A stretch of DNA of 64,000 bases from Pseudomonadota bacterium (GCA_023404675.1 JAEYAW010000013.1:310001-374000); one strand, 5' to 3'; positions 27,105 to 35,469 are shown, counted from the first letter of the stretch. A program made the numbers and translations. Notes: generated from the sequence alone by a model not told the origin.

Positions 27105-27179
27105 GTGACGCGTTTTCTTCACGCGAGCAGACCTCCATCCGTGGGGCAGGACTAAGGGGCATGCTTCGCTCGAAAACGC
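27105..27179 (-). repeat. Nitrobacteraceae-type intergenic palindromic repeat
   Basis: The ends GTGACGCGTTTTCTTCACGCG and GCTTCGCTCGAAAACGCT match, from memory, an intergenic element frequent in Bradyrhizobium and Rhodopseudomonas (AGCGTTTTCGAGCGAAG...CGTGAAGAAAACGCGTCA). It fills the gap between tyrC and the RidA gene. Confidence 0.65.
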
Positions 27180-27574
27180 TATGAGGTGCCGGCGCGCCGC
27201 TTCGCCGTCACCTCGATCTCCACCTTCATCTCCGGCCGCAGCAGCGCGGCGACCACCAGCAGCGTCGCGGCCGGGCGGATATCCTCGAACACCTCGCCGG
27301 TGACGGAGAACAGCGCGTCGGCGTCCGCCCGATCGGTAATGTAGTAGGTGGCGCGGACGACGTCACTCATCCGGAAGCCGGCATCGCGCAGCACCGAGGC
27401 GATTGTCGCCAGTGCGTTGCGCGTTTGCGTCACGACGTCGTCCGGCATCGTCATCGTCGTGTAGTCGTAACCGGTCGTTCCGGCGACGAAGGCGAAGTCG
27501 CCGTCGATCACCGCGCGGCTGTAGCCGGCGACGCGCTCGAACGGCGATCCCATCGAGATGAACTGGCGGGACAT
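27179..27574 (-). CDS. RidA family protein (Rid deaminase-like)
   Basis: The 131-residue protein is a YjgF/YER057c/UK114 (Rid) family member, usually a trimer that hydrolyses reactive enamines and imines released by PLP enzymes. Visible elements are FVAGTTGYD and the closing PEMKVEIEVTAKR. The family arginine that binds substrate is seen in DVVRATYYIT. The start MSRQFIS was chosen because it begins the conserved fold. It stands alone near an aromatic amino acid cluster, which may be coincidence. Confidence 0.88.
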   Translation of the reverse strand: MSRQFISMGSPFERVAGYSRAVIDGDFAFVAGTTGYDYTTMTMPDDVVTQTRNALATIASVLRDAGFRMSDVVRATYYITDRADADALFSVTGEVFEDIRPAATLLVVAALLRPEMKVEIEVTAKRRAGTS

Positions 27575-27620
27575 GATAAACGCCTCCCGATCGTGGACTG
27601 CCAGCCCGGCCGGCGCGAAG

Positions 27621-27770
27621 TCAGCCGGGCGTCGTGCGTGATGCGGCGGCACGCCGCCGCCGCGAGATAACGTCCACCACGATCATGATGAAAAGCGTAA
27701 TCAGCACAAGCGTGGTAATGGGGCGCCATGGCGCCCGCTTCCGCGGGCGCGCAAGCCCGCGGGACTCCAT
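27621..27770 (-). CDS. Short single-span membrane protein, unknown
   Basis: This 49-residue reading frame is arginine-rich at both ends around one strong membrane helix (PITTLVLITLFIMIVVDVI). An in-frame ATG 15 bases upstream (27785) would give 54 residues. It ends 46 bases before the RidA start in the same direction, so both may share a transcript. No family is recognised and no strong ribosome binding site is visible. It is included because the amphipathic layout is unlikely to be random in such GC-rich DNA. Confidence 0.45.
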   Translation of the reverse strand: MESRGLARPRKRAPWRPITTLVLITLFIMIVVDVISRRRRAAASRTTPG

Positions 27771-27807
27771 GTCTGCCGGGAGCATGGGACTGATCCGGTG
27801 CTCGCGG

Positions 27808-28416
27808 TCAGGCCGCGCGTCGCATGCGCGCCGGATGACGGTCGGGCAAGGCCTTTCCGGTGGCGGTGATGACCCCCGCCGCGCCGGTCAGCGCGCCCTC
27901 GCGCAGTTCGAGCGCGAGCAGGCGGTCACGCTCGAACGGGCCGGGAAGGGCGAGGTCCGCCGTTCCCACCGGCGTGAAGCCGAACCGTGCATAGTAGGGC
28001 GCATCGCCCAGCAGGATGATCGCGCCATGGCCGAGCTTCCGCGCTGCCGCGATGGCATGACGCATCAGCGCGCCGCCGATGCCGAGCGCCTGGCAGGACG
28101 GATCGACGGCCAGGGGGCCGAGCATCAAGGCGGCCCGGCCCCCGGCGTCGACATGCCAAAGCCGCACCGTGCCGACCACGCGGGGGAGATCACCAGGGCC
28201 CTGACTCACCGCCGTGAAGGCGAGGCCTTCGGCGGGGGCGCGGCCGTCGCGCAGGCGCTGGCAGGTGCGGGTCAGGCGCGAGGGCCCGAAGCACATGTCC
28301 AGCAGCTGTTCACGCGCGGCCACGTCGGAGCCGCGTTCCGCACGGATCGCGAACGGAGCGGCTGCGAAGGTCAGGGCGACAGTGTTCGTCGCGGCGGTCT
28401 TCTGCAGATGGGTCAT
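27808..28416 (-). CDS. GNAT family N-acetyltransferase
   Basis: The 202-residue protein has a GNAT fold with the acetyl-CoA motif CQALGIGGALMRHAI (about 116-130) and the following GHGAIILLGDAPYYARFGF, typical of the YhbS-like branch. The substrate is unknown. ATG 28416 was chosen; the longer reading adds only low-complexity residues. Confidence 0.88.
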   Translation of the reverse strand: MTHLQKTAATNTVALTFAAAPFAIRAERGSDVAAREQLLDMCFGPSRLTRTCQRLRDGRAPAEGLAFTAVSQGPGDLPRVVGTVRLWHVDAGGRAALMLGPLAVDPSCQALGIGGALMRHAIAAARKLGHGAIILLGDAPYYARFGFTPVGTADLALPGPFERDRLLALELREGALTGAAGVITATGKALPDRHPARMRRAA

Positions 28417-28609
28417 GGCACGTCCATCCTTCCCCGGCCGCATCCGCACGCGCGCAGGCTTTGCGCGTCGCGACGAATGAAGCCGCGGCTCACCGTCGAA
28501 CCCGTGGCGGCCGCGTCATGCGCGGTCCGCCTCGGGGCGACGGAAACGAAGATTGTTCGGGAAACGGGAGCCGGCGAACCGGCTCCCCGCGATCGCGAAA
28601 GGCGCTGCC

Positions 28610-29752
28610 TCAGATGTGGTAGGTCTTCAGCGGCGGGATGCCGTTGAAGGCCACCGAGGAGTAGGTCGAGGTATAGGCCCCGGTCCCCTCGATCAGCAGC
28701 TTGTCGCCGATCTCCAGCGTGACCGGCAGCGGGTACGGCGTCTTCTCGTACAGCACGTCGGCCGAGTCGCAGGTCGGGCCGGCGAGCACGCACGGGGTCA
28801 TCTCGGCGCCGTCATGCGGCGTCTTGATGGCGTAGCGGATCGCCTCGTCCATCGTCTCGGCGAGACCGCCGAACTTGCCGATGTCGAGATAGACCCAGCG
28901 CACCTCGTCCTCGTCGCTCTTCTTCGAGATCAGAACGACTTCGGTCTCGATGACGCCCGCATTGCCGACCATGCCGCGGCCCGGCTCGATGATCGTCTCC
29001 GGGATCTGGTTGCCGAAGTGCTTGCGCAGGGCGCGGAAGATCGAACGGCCGTACTGCACGACCGGCGGCACGTCCTTCAGATACCGCGTCGGGAATCCGC
29101 CGCCCATGTTGACCATGGAGAGGGAGATGCCGCGCTCGGCGCACTCGCGGAACACGGCCGACGCCATCGCCAGCGCGCGGTCCCACGCCTTCACCTTGCG
29201 CTGCTGCGAACCGACATGGAACGAGACTCCGTAGGGTTCGAGACCCAGACGCTTCGCCAGATCCAGCACGTCGACGGCCATTTCCGGATCGCAGCCGAAC
29301 TTGCGCGACAGCGGCCATTCGGCGCCGCCGCAGTCGAACAGGATGCGGCAGAACACCTTGGCACCGGGCGCGACGCGCGCGATCTTCTCCACCTCGGCGG
29401 CGCAGTCCACCGCGAAGAGACGGATGCCGAGCGCATAGGCGCGCGCGATATCACGCTCCTTCTTGATGGTGTTGCCGAAGGAGATGCGGTCCGGGGTCGC
29501 GCCGGCGGCCAGCGCCATCTCGACTTCCGCAACCGTCGCGGTGTCGAAGCAGGAGCCGAGCGAGGCGAGCAGCGACAGCACCTCCGGCGCCGGATTGGCC
29601 TTCACCGCGTAGAACACGCGGGAATCCGGCAGCGCCTTGGAGAAGCCCAGATAGTTTTCGCGCACGATGTCGAGATCGACGACGAGGCAGGGCTCGGTGT
29701 CGCGGCCTTCGGCGCGGCGGGCGCGGAGGAACTCACGGATGCGGTCGTTCAT
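28610..29752 (-). CDS. Ornithine/lysine decarboxylase, alanine-racemase fold
   Basis: The 380-residue group IV PLP decarboxylase makes putrescine from ornithine (possibly also cadaverine from lysine). The PLP lysine is in VFYAVKANP (about 48-56). Other family elements are the HVGSQ segment, the glycine-rich NMGGGFP, EPGRGMVGNAG, and CDSADVLY with the active-site Cys. ATG 29752 has GGGGAGGG upstream. It is preceded by an unusually long leader with a terminator-like hairpin. It supplies the substrate for homospermidine synthase at 3.4 kb. Confidence 0.93.
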   Translation of the reverse strand: MNDRIREFLRARRAEGRDTEPCLVVDLDIVRENYLGFSKALPDSRVFYAVKANPAPEVLSLLASLGSCFDTATVAEVEMALAAGATPDRISFGNTIKKERDIARAYALGIRLFAVDCAAEVEKIARVAPGAKVFCRILFDCGGAEWPLSRKFGCDPEMAVDVLDLAKRLGLEPYGVSFHVGSQQRKVKAWDRALAMASAVFRECAERGISLSMVNMGGGFPTRYLKDVPPVVQYGRSIFRALRKHFGNQIPETIIEPGRGMVGNAGVIETEVVLISKKSDEDEVRWVYLDIGKFGGLAETMDEAIRYAIKTPHDGAEMTPCVLAGPTCDSADVLYEKTPYPLPVTLEIGDKLLIEGTGAYTSTYSSVAFNGIPPLKTYHI

Positions 29753-30421
29753 TGGGAAACCCTCCCCAAACAGCTCAAAGGGACGGCCAACGCCGCCCGG
29801 ATGGTGTAGGCCCCGACGGCCGGTCAGCCGCGCGATGGAAGCGCGAACGGACCGGGTCATCAGACCCTGACGATGCTGCCGTGGATTGGTGGGGAGTGGC
29901 CCCGCCGCACGCCTGGCAATGAAGGACAAGCCTCTTCGGTATTCGGGCCGGCTGGTGGAGAGCCGGTAGAGACCAAAAAAGCCCGCTCCGTCGTTGCTTT
30001 AAGTCGCGTCCCCCGGTTGAGAGCGGGGTGCGCCGGTTCGCCTCCGGCTGTCAGTCACGGTTGCAAGAGAGGAGAAGCCATTTTCCGTTTCGGCGCCTGA
30101 GCGCTTCCGTCGAAAACATCCCGGAGAGAGATGCTGGCCGTTTCTCATCCCTTGGCGGCTGTCCGGCCTCTTGTCCGGATACCTACCGACTGACACACGA
30201 CCACAGGCACGTGCGAAATTGGGCAAGCGCGGAAATAAGTAATTTGACCCGGCTTCGCAAGAAGTTTCTTGCCTTCGCGACAAAAAATCTCTGCATGAGG
30301 CCGTGTGTGTCGCGCGGCAGTCACGCTGGCGAGCGCGGATGTTAACAGGAGGTGAAGAAGTCGCTGCGCCGCAGGGATTTCTCGCGCCGCAGCGACAGGC
30401 TGCGTCAGCGGCGCGTGTGCG
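29753..30421 (-). ncRNA. Long structured leader of the decarboxylase gene, candidate speF element
   Basis: About 670 bases lie between the upstream same-strand gene and this decarboxylase, with no convincing gene inside. Structure is visible: a perfect palindrome GCAAGAA-GT-TTCTTGC (30257-30272), competing GC-rich stems at 29981-30028, a six-T run, and a further CCGGCT/AGCCGG hairpin (29946-29966). The speF RNA motif is known upstream of such decarboxylases in Alphaproteobacteria. I cannot confirm its consensus by eye, so identity is inferred from position and structure. Confidence 0.55.
29975..30028 (-). terminator. Terminator-like hairpin in the decarboxylase leader
   Basis: Leftward, CCCGCTC (30027-30021) can pair with GAGCGGG (29988-29982), followed at once by six T. 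The same CCCCGCTC can instead pair with the nearby CCGGGG, a mutually exclusive arrangement typical of attenuation. Confidence 0.6.
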
Positions 30422-30679
30422 TCAGCGGCGCGTGAACGGCTCGACGCGCACCGCGCCGCGCATGAAGGAGATCATCACGGCGACGCCGATCAGGAACAGG
30501 ATGCCCTGCAGCACATGGCCCATGGTTTCGCTGAGCCCGAGCAGCACCTGAAGCGCCCAGCCCCCGGCGAACGCCGCGCCGAAGACCTCCGCGCCGATCA
30601 GGATCGCTGCCGACACCACCGTGATGACGCTCGGCCAGATGATCTGGCGCGGGGCGGTGGAGGGCGTGGACGTGCTCAT
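30422..30679 (-). CDS. Small two-span membrane protein, unknown
   Basis: The 85-residue protein has two hydrophobic helices (about 15-42 and 53-72), short termini and a basic C-terminal tail. ATG 30679 follows a weak GGAG site. No family is recognised; similar unnamed membrane proteins occur in this bacterial family. A terminator-like hairpin lies in its leader at about 30797-30839. Confidence 0.6.
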   Translation of the reverse strand: MSTSTPSTAPRQIIWPSVITVVSAAILIGAEVFGAAFAGGWALQVLLGLSETMGHVLQGILFLIGVAVMISFMRGAVRVEPFTRR

Positions 30680-30797
30680 CAGGTCGGGCTCCGGTTGGGC
30701 GCGCCGTTCTCGGGCGGCGAGCGGGCGCAATCTCCCCGAAAACATGGGCAGGATCAAGGGCGCCCTTGTCGCGGCCGGATGAAACGCCGGCCGGCGC

Positions 30798-30839
30798 AAA
30801 AAAGCCCGATCCGTCCTGCTCACTCCCCGCTCCGGATGG
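30798..30839 (-). terminator. Terminator-like hairpin upstream of the small membrane gene
   Basis: Leftward, CCATCCG pairs with CGGATCGG, and GGGC plus six T follow. No leftward gene ends nearby, so this would be an early terminator in the leader of the 30.4 kb gene. Its tail resembles the one in the decarboxylase leader. Confidence 0.45.
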
Positions 30840-30942
30840 AATCAGGCTCAAAGTTCTCTATCTTCAGGGAAAGTGATTTGCGGAGTTCGCAGCCATCGTA
30901 CGTCTCCGCCCCCAGCACCTTCAAAGGAAATCGGGAAATTTG

Positions 30943-33033
30943 ATGTCAGACGCCCCGCAGTCTTCCGCCGCCATCGTCCCGCAGGACAATCCGCTGCTGC
31001 AGCCGTGGCAGACCCCGTTCGAGACGCCACCGTTCGGCGCGATCCGGCCGGAACACTTCCTGCCCGCCTTCGAGCAGGCCTTCGCCGATCATACGCAGGA
31101 GATCGCCGCCATCGTCGACGATCCGGCGGAACCGGACTTCGACAACACCATTACGGCGCTGGAACGCTCGGGCAAATTGCTGTCGCGGGTCGCCTCGGTG
31201 TTCTACGCGCTGGTCTCGGCCCATTCGAACCCGGATTTGCTCAAGATCGACAGCGAGGTTTCGCTGCGGATGGCGCGGCACTGGAACCCGATCCAGATGA
31301 ACGCCGTGCTGTTCGGCCGCGTCGCCAAGCTTCACCATGATCGCGCCGGCCTGCATCTCACCCGTGAGCAGATGCGCCTGCTGGAGCGGACCTATACGCG
31401 CCTGCATCGCGCGGGGGCCGGGCTCGACGAAGCGGCCAAGGCGCGGATGGCGCAGATCAACGAGCGTCTCGCGGAGGTCAGCACCACCTTCAGCCACCAC
31501 TTGCTCGCCGACGAGCAGGGCTGGACGCTGGAACTCGGCGAGGGCGACCTCGCGGGTCTGTCGGAGGGATTTGTCGCGGCCGCCAAGGCGGCAGGCGGGG
31601 AGCGCGGCCTGCCCGGCAAGGCGCTGGTGACGCTGTCGCGCTCGTCGGTGGAGCCGTTCCTGCAAAGCTCGACGCGGCGCGACCTGCGCGAGAAGGCCTA
31701 CAAGGCCTTCATCGCGCGCGGCGACAACGGCAATGCCAACGACAACACCGCGACCATCGGCGAGATCCTGACGCTGCGCGAGGAGAGTGCGAAGCTGCTC
31801 GGCTATCCGACCTTCGCCGCCTATCGTCTAGAGGACTCCATGGCGAAGACGCCGGAGGCGGTGCGCGGTTTGCTGGAGCGGGTCTGGAAGCCCGCCCGTG
31901 CCCGCGCGATGGCGGATCGCGACGCATTGCAGGCGCTGATCGCGGAGGAGGGCGGCAATTTCAAACTCGCCGCCTGGGACTGGCGTTTCTATGCCGAGAA
32001 GCTGCGCCAGCGCCGCGCCAATTTCGATGACGCGGCGATCAAGCCGTATCTGACGCTGGAGCAGATGATCGCCGCCGCCTTCGACGTGGCGCACCGGCTG
32101 TTCGGTCTCTCCTTCGTGGAGCGCCGCGACGTGCCGGTGTGGCACCCCGACGTGCGGGTCTGGGAGGTGTTCGACCGGAACGGCCGCCACAAGGCACTGT
32201 TCTACGGCGACTACTTCGCCCGTCCCTCCAAGCGCTCCGGCGCGTGGATGACCTCGCTGCGCGACCAGCAGAAGCTGGACGGCGATGTCGCCCCGCTGAT
32301 TCTCAACGTGATGAACTTCGCCAAGGGCGCGGAAGGCGCCCCCGCGCTGCTCTCGCCGGACGATGCACGCACCCTGTTCCACGAGTTCGGCCATGGCCTG
32401 CACGGCATGCTGTCGGATGTGGTCTATCCCTCGCTCTCCGGCACCAGCGTGTTCACCGATTTCGTCGAACTGCCCTCGCAGCTCTACGAGCACTGGCAGG
32501 AGCGCCCCGAGGTGCTGCAGCGCTTCGCGCGCCATTACCAGACCGGCGAGTCGCTGCCGGACGATCTGCTGAAGCGTTTCCTTGCGGCGCGCAAGTTCAA
32601 TCAGGGCTTCGCCACGGTGGAGTTCGTCTCTTCCGCGCTGCTCGACCTCGAATTCCATTCGCAGCCCGCCAGCGCCGCGCAGGACGTGCATGCATTCGAG
32701 ACGCGCGAGCTTGAGAAGATCGGCATGCCGGCCGAGATCGCGATGCGTCATCGGCCCCAGCAGTTCGGGCACATCTTCTCGGGCGATCACTACGCATCCG
32801 GCTACTACAGCTACATGTGGTCCGAGGTGATGGACGCCGACGCCTTCGGCGCGTTCGAGGAGGCGGGCGACATCTTCGACCCGGCGGTGGCGAAGCGGCT
32901 CGCGGACGACATCTATTCGTCCGGCGGTTCACGCGATCCGGAGGAAGCCTACATCGCCTTCCGTGGCCGCGCGCCGGAGGCCGACGCGCTGCTGCGCCGG
33001 CGCGGCCTGCTCGACACGCCTGCCGCAGCCTGA
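30943..33033 (+). CDS. M3 family metallopeptidase (oligopeptidase A / Dcp type)
   Basis: The 696-residue zinc peptidase has the catalytic motif LFHEFGHGLHGM (about 477-488) and the downstream glutamate in DFVELPSQ. There is no signal peptide, so it probably degrades peptides in the cytoplasm. The length and the domain order (long helical N-terminal part, then the zinc domain) match peptidyl-dipeptidase Dcp and oligopeptidase A. The choice of ATG 30943 follows AAAGGAAA; a TTG lies directly ahead of it. Confidence 0.93.
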   Translation: MSDAPQSSAAIVPQDNPLLQPWQTPFETPPFGAIRPEHFLPAFEQAFADHTQEIAAIVDDPAEPDFDNTITALERSGKLLSRVASVFYALVSAHSNPDLLKIDSEVSLRMARHWNPIQMNAVLFGRVAKLHHDRAGLHLTREQMRLLERTYTRLHRAGAGLDEAAKARMAQINERLAEVSTTFSHHLLADEQGWTLELGEGDLAGLSEGFVAAAKAAGGERGLPGKALVTLSRSSVEPFLQSSTRRDLREKAYKAFIARGDNGNANDNTATIGEILTLREESAKLLGYPTFAAYRLEDSMAKTPEAVRGLLERVWKPARARAMADRDALQALIAEEGGNFKLAAWDWRFYAEKLRQRRANFDDAAIKPYLTLEQMIAAAFDVAHRLFGLSFVERRDVPVWHPDVRVWEVFDRNGRHKALFYGDYFARPSKRSGAWMTSLRDQQKLDGDVAPLILNVMNFAKGAEGAPALLSPDDARTLFHEFGHGLHGMLSDVVYPSLSGTSVFTDFVELPSQLYEHWQERPEVLQRFARHYQTGESLPDDLLKRFLAARKFNQGFATVEFVSSALLDLEFHSQPASAAQDVHAFETRELEKIGMPAEIAMRHRPQQFGHIFSGDHYASGYYSYMWSEVMDADAFGAFEEAGDIFDPAVAKRLADDIYSSGGSRDPEEAYIAFRGRAPEADALLRRRGLLDTPAAA

Positions 33034-33044
33034 CGGAGACTGCC

Positions 33045-33689
33045 ATGCGCCTGATGCACCTCGCCGCCGCTGTCGTCGCTCTCGCACTGGGGGCGGCGGC
33101 GTCCCTGTCACCCGCGCAGGCGCATCCGCATGTGTGGGTGAAGGCGGCGAGCGAACTGGTCTACGCGCCGGACGGCACCATCACCGGCGTGCGTCATGCC
33201 TGGACCTTCGATGACATGTTCTCGGCGTATGCGATCCAGGGCATCGAGTCGAAACAGAAGGGCGTCTTCACCCGCGAGGAGCTGGCGCCGCTGGCGCAGA
33301 CGAACGTGGACTCTCTGAAGGAGTTCGCCTACTTCACCTTCGCGCGGGTGAGCGGCAAGAAGCAGCGCTTCACCGATCCGGTGGATTACTATCTTGAATA
33401 CCGCGATGCGGTGCTGGTGCTGCATTTCATGCTGCCGTTCAAGACGCCGTTCAAGGCCGACCAGATCGCGCTGGAGATTTACGATCCGAGCTACTTCGTA
33501 GACTTCCAGCTCGTGGAGAAGGATCCGGTGACGCTGGTCGGCGCGCCGGCCGCCTGCAAGATCGCGATCCAGCGGCCGAGCGATGGCACCGCGAAGGCCA
33601 AGACCCTGACCGAGGACAGCTTCCTCAATGGCGACAACGAGAACTTCGGCATGATGTTCGCCAACAAGATCGACGTGACCTGCAAGTGA
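33045..33689 (+). CDS. DUF1007 periplasmic protein
   Basis: The 214-residue protein has a signal peptide (about 1-26, ending PAQAHPH) and begins HPHVWVKA, the DUF1007 hallmark of a histidine-rich mature N-terminus. The family is regularly found next to nickel/cobalt transporters, as here, and is thought to take part in metal uptake or export at the periplasmic side. It starts 11 bases after the M3 peptidase stop, so they may share a transcript. Confidence 0.9.
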   Translation: MRLMHLAAAVVALALGAAASLSPAQAHPHVWVKAASELVYAPDGTITGVRHAWTFDDMFSAYAIQGIESKQKGVFTREELAPLAQTNVDSLKEFAYFTFARVSGKKQRFTDPVDYYLEYRDAVLVLHFMLPFKTPFKADQIALEIYDPSYFVDFQLVEKDPVTLVGAPAACKIAIQRPSDGTAKAKTLTEDSFLNGDNENFGMMFANKIDVTCK

Positions 33690-33728
33690 TTGTCTTGTGC
33701 GCGCGGCCGATGAGAAAATTGCTGCGTC

Positions 33729-33820
33729 ATGGCCGGGCTTGTTCCGGCCATCCAAGTCTTCTTGATTTACCCCAGGCCAGAACGTGGATGCCAGCGACGG
33801 ATGCGGGCGTGATGGTTTGG
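33729..33820. repeat. Degenerate bipartite palindromic repeat
   Basis: The left half is ATGGCCGG-N7-CCGGCCAT (33729-33751). The right half (ACGTGGATGCC...GCGGGCGTGATGG, about 33782-33818) resembles the mirror half of a common Nitrobacteraceae intergenic repeat (GTGGATGCCCGGG...GCCCGGGCATGAC), but is degenerate. The right half runs into the 5' end of the transporter gene. Confidence 0.5.
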
Positions 33821-34933
33821 GCAAGCACGATCGGTGTTGTTCTCGCCATTCTGAGTCTCGATGCCTCGCTGCATCACGTGCTGGCGCAAAATCCGTTCGG
33901 TGTGCCGCGCAACGCGCCAGCGGCGGCGCAGGAGGCGGGCGGCGTCATCGGCTGGATGCTGGCCAAGCAGTCCGAGTTCTATCGGCAGATCTCCGGCACC
34001 ATCCGCGCGGCGAAGGCGGACGGCACCGCCGTTTGGAGCCTTTTGCTGATCTCGTTCCTCTACGGCATCTTCCATGCTGCCGGGCCGGGCCACGGCAAGG
34101 CGGTGATCTCGTCCTATCTCGTCGCCAACGAGGAGACCGCGAAGCGCGGCATCGCGCTGTCGTTCGTCTCGGCGCTGCTGCAGGCGGTGGTCGCGGTCAC
34201 GCTGGTGACGATCTGCGCATGGATTCTCAACGCGACCGCGAAAACGATGTGCAGCGCCGAGCGCGTGATCGAGATCGCGAGCTATGCGCTGATCGCCGCG
34301 TTCGGCGCGCGGCTGGTCTGGACCAAGGGCGCGGGCTTTTTCCGCGCGGTGCAGGCGAGGCGAAAGCCCGGCATCGCCTTCGCCGCGGCCGGGGCAACGA
34401 CGCTCCGCCAGTCGGCGCTGTTCGCATCCACCGCTGCGCATGCGGAGAATGCGCGCCCCGATGTGCCTAAATCTTTCGCGCTGACGCCATCGAGAACCGC
34501 AAGCCCGATGCGCGCCTCGTGGTCCGACGATCACGTCCACGACGAGACCTGCGGCTGCGGCCATGGGCCGGAGCCGGCGCAACTCGCCGGTCCCGGTGGC
34601 TGGCGGCGCGGCATCGGCGCGATCCTTGCCGTCGGTCTGCGGCCGTGTTCGGGGGCGATCCTCGTGCTGGTGTTCGCGTTCGCGCAAAATCTCTATTGGG
34701 CCGGTGTCGCCGCCACCTTCGCGATGGGCCTCGGCACCGCGATCACGGTGGCGGCCATCGCGCTTGTCACCGTCTCCGCCAAGTGCGCGGCGCGCCGCCT
34801 CGCCGTCGGCCGCGAGGGCGGAGGCATGGTGCTGCTGCGTGGCATCGAATTCGGCGCGGCCGGTTTCGTGCTGCTGTTCGGTGTCGCGCTGCTGCTCGGC
34901 TACGCCGCAGCCGAACGGGTGACGTGTTTTTGA
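33788..34933 (+). CDS. Nickel/cobalt transporter, NicO (RcnA-like) family
   Basis: From ATG 33788 the protein has 381 residues; ATG 33812 would give 373, and a longer reading from 33686 is also open. About six membrane helices carry the family motifs HAAGPGHGKAVISSYL and GLRPCSGAILVLVFAF. A cytoplasmic or periplasmic loop has the metal-binding cluster HVHDETCGCGHG. It moves nickel or cobalt across the inner membrane; export or import cannot be told from sequence. The start is uncertain because both near ATGs lie in repeat-derived sequence. Confidence 0.85.
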   Translation: MPATDAGVMVWASTIGVVLAILSLDASLHHVLAQNPFGVPRNAPAAAQEAGGVIGWMLAKQSEFYRQISGTIRAAKADGTAVWSLLLISFLYGIFHAAGPGHGKAVISSYLVANEETAKRGIALSFVSALLQAVVAVTLVTICAWILNATAKTMCSAERVIEIASYALIAAFGARLVWTKGAGFFRAVQARRKPGIAFAAAGATTLRQSALFASTAAHAENARPDVPKSFALTPSRTASPMRASWSDDHVHDETCGCGHGPEPAQLAGPGGWRRGIGAILAVGLRPCSGAILVLVFAFAQNLYWAGVAATFAMGLGTAITVAAIALVTVSAKCAARRLAVGREGGGMVLLRGIEFGAAGFVLLFGVALLLGYAAAERVTCF

Positions 34934-35004
34934 GTTTTTGAGATGCGACAGTTGAGGAGCGCGCCGCGAAGGGCGACGGCCCGAATGAGCGCTTCTTAAT
35001 GAAA

Positions 35005-35271
35005 CTACCACCGCCTTTTCGGCATCGCCTTGGCGAACCGGACCGCGTCGCCGTCCTTGGTGCGGGTGGCGGTGAAGCCGGCGGCGATGATGGCCTCGCG
35101 CTGCGGCATCTTCTCGTCCGGCGCGCGGGTCACGTCCCACCACGCGGCCCTGTGCGCGGCGCGCGGCAGCGCAAAGCCGACGATCTCCTCGATCGCCTCG
35201 AAGCTCAGCGTCAGGTCGTCGAGCTTCTGGCTCAGCAGGTGGTCGCGCAGCGCGGTGTAATCGTGGGCCAT
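35005..35271 (-). CDS. Small conserved hypothetical protein (DUF7662-like)
   Basis: The 88-residue soluble protein has the pattern YTALRDHLLSQKLDDLTLSF then FEAIEEIVGFALPRAA and WWDVTRA. I associate this with a small family (DUF7662) whose members have the form DPLRDYL...LSFAEIE.ILG.PLP.SA...WW. The function is unknown. The gene stands alone, with a palindromic repeat upstream. Confidence 0.6.
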   Translation of the reverse strand: MAHDYTALRDHLLSQKLDDLTLSFEAIEEIVGFALPRAAHRAAWWDVTRAPDEKMPQREAIIAAGFTATRTKDGDAVRFAKAMPKRRW

Positions 35272-35318
35272 GGCGGAGGTTCTATATGATCGGCGGCGGA
35301 AGGATAGCTGATCCGTGG

Positions 35319-35454
35319 TCGTCCCCGCGCAAGCGGGGACCCATAACCATCACCTTCCTGACATGGCGAGGTGCTTAACAATGTCGGGATCAGGCGACCA
35401 CTTTGCTTTCCCAATACATGCAGGGCGTATGGGTCCCCGCCTGCGCGGGGATGA
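35319..35454. repeat. Inverted-repeat-bounded intergenic element, 136 bp
   Basis: The left end TCGTCCCCGCGCAAGCGGGG (to 35346) and the right end CCCGCCTGCGCGGGGATGA (from 35428) are near-perfect inverted copies, each itself a hairpin, around an 80-bp core. This is the layout of REP/BIME or MITE-like elements and resembles a repeat common in Nitrobacteraceae. It carries no gene. Confidence 0.7.
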
Positions 35455-35469
35455 CAAATAAGGAAAACC

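Noticed and set aside
29999..30283. A 94-codon minus-strand frame in the decarboxylase leader
   Set aside because: No ribosome binding site or conserved pattern was seen, and it overlaps the RNA structures; a regulatory upstream peptide is possible but unsupported.
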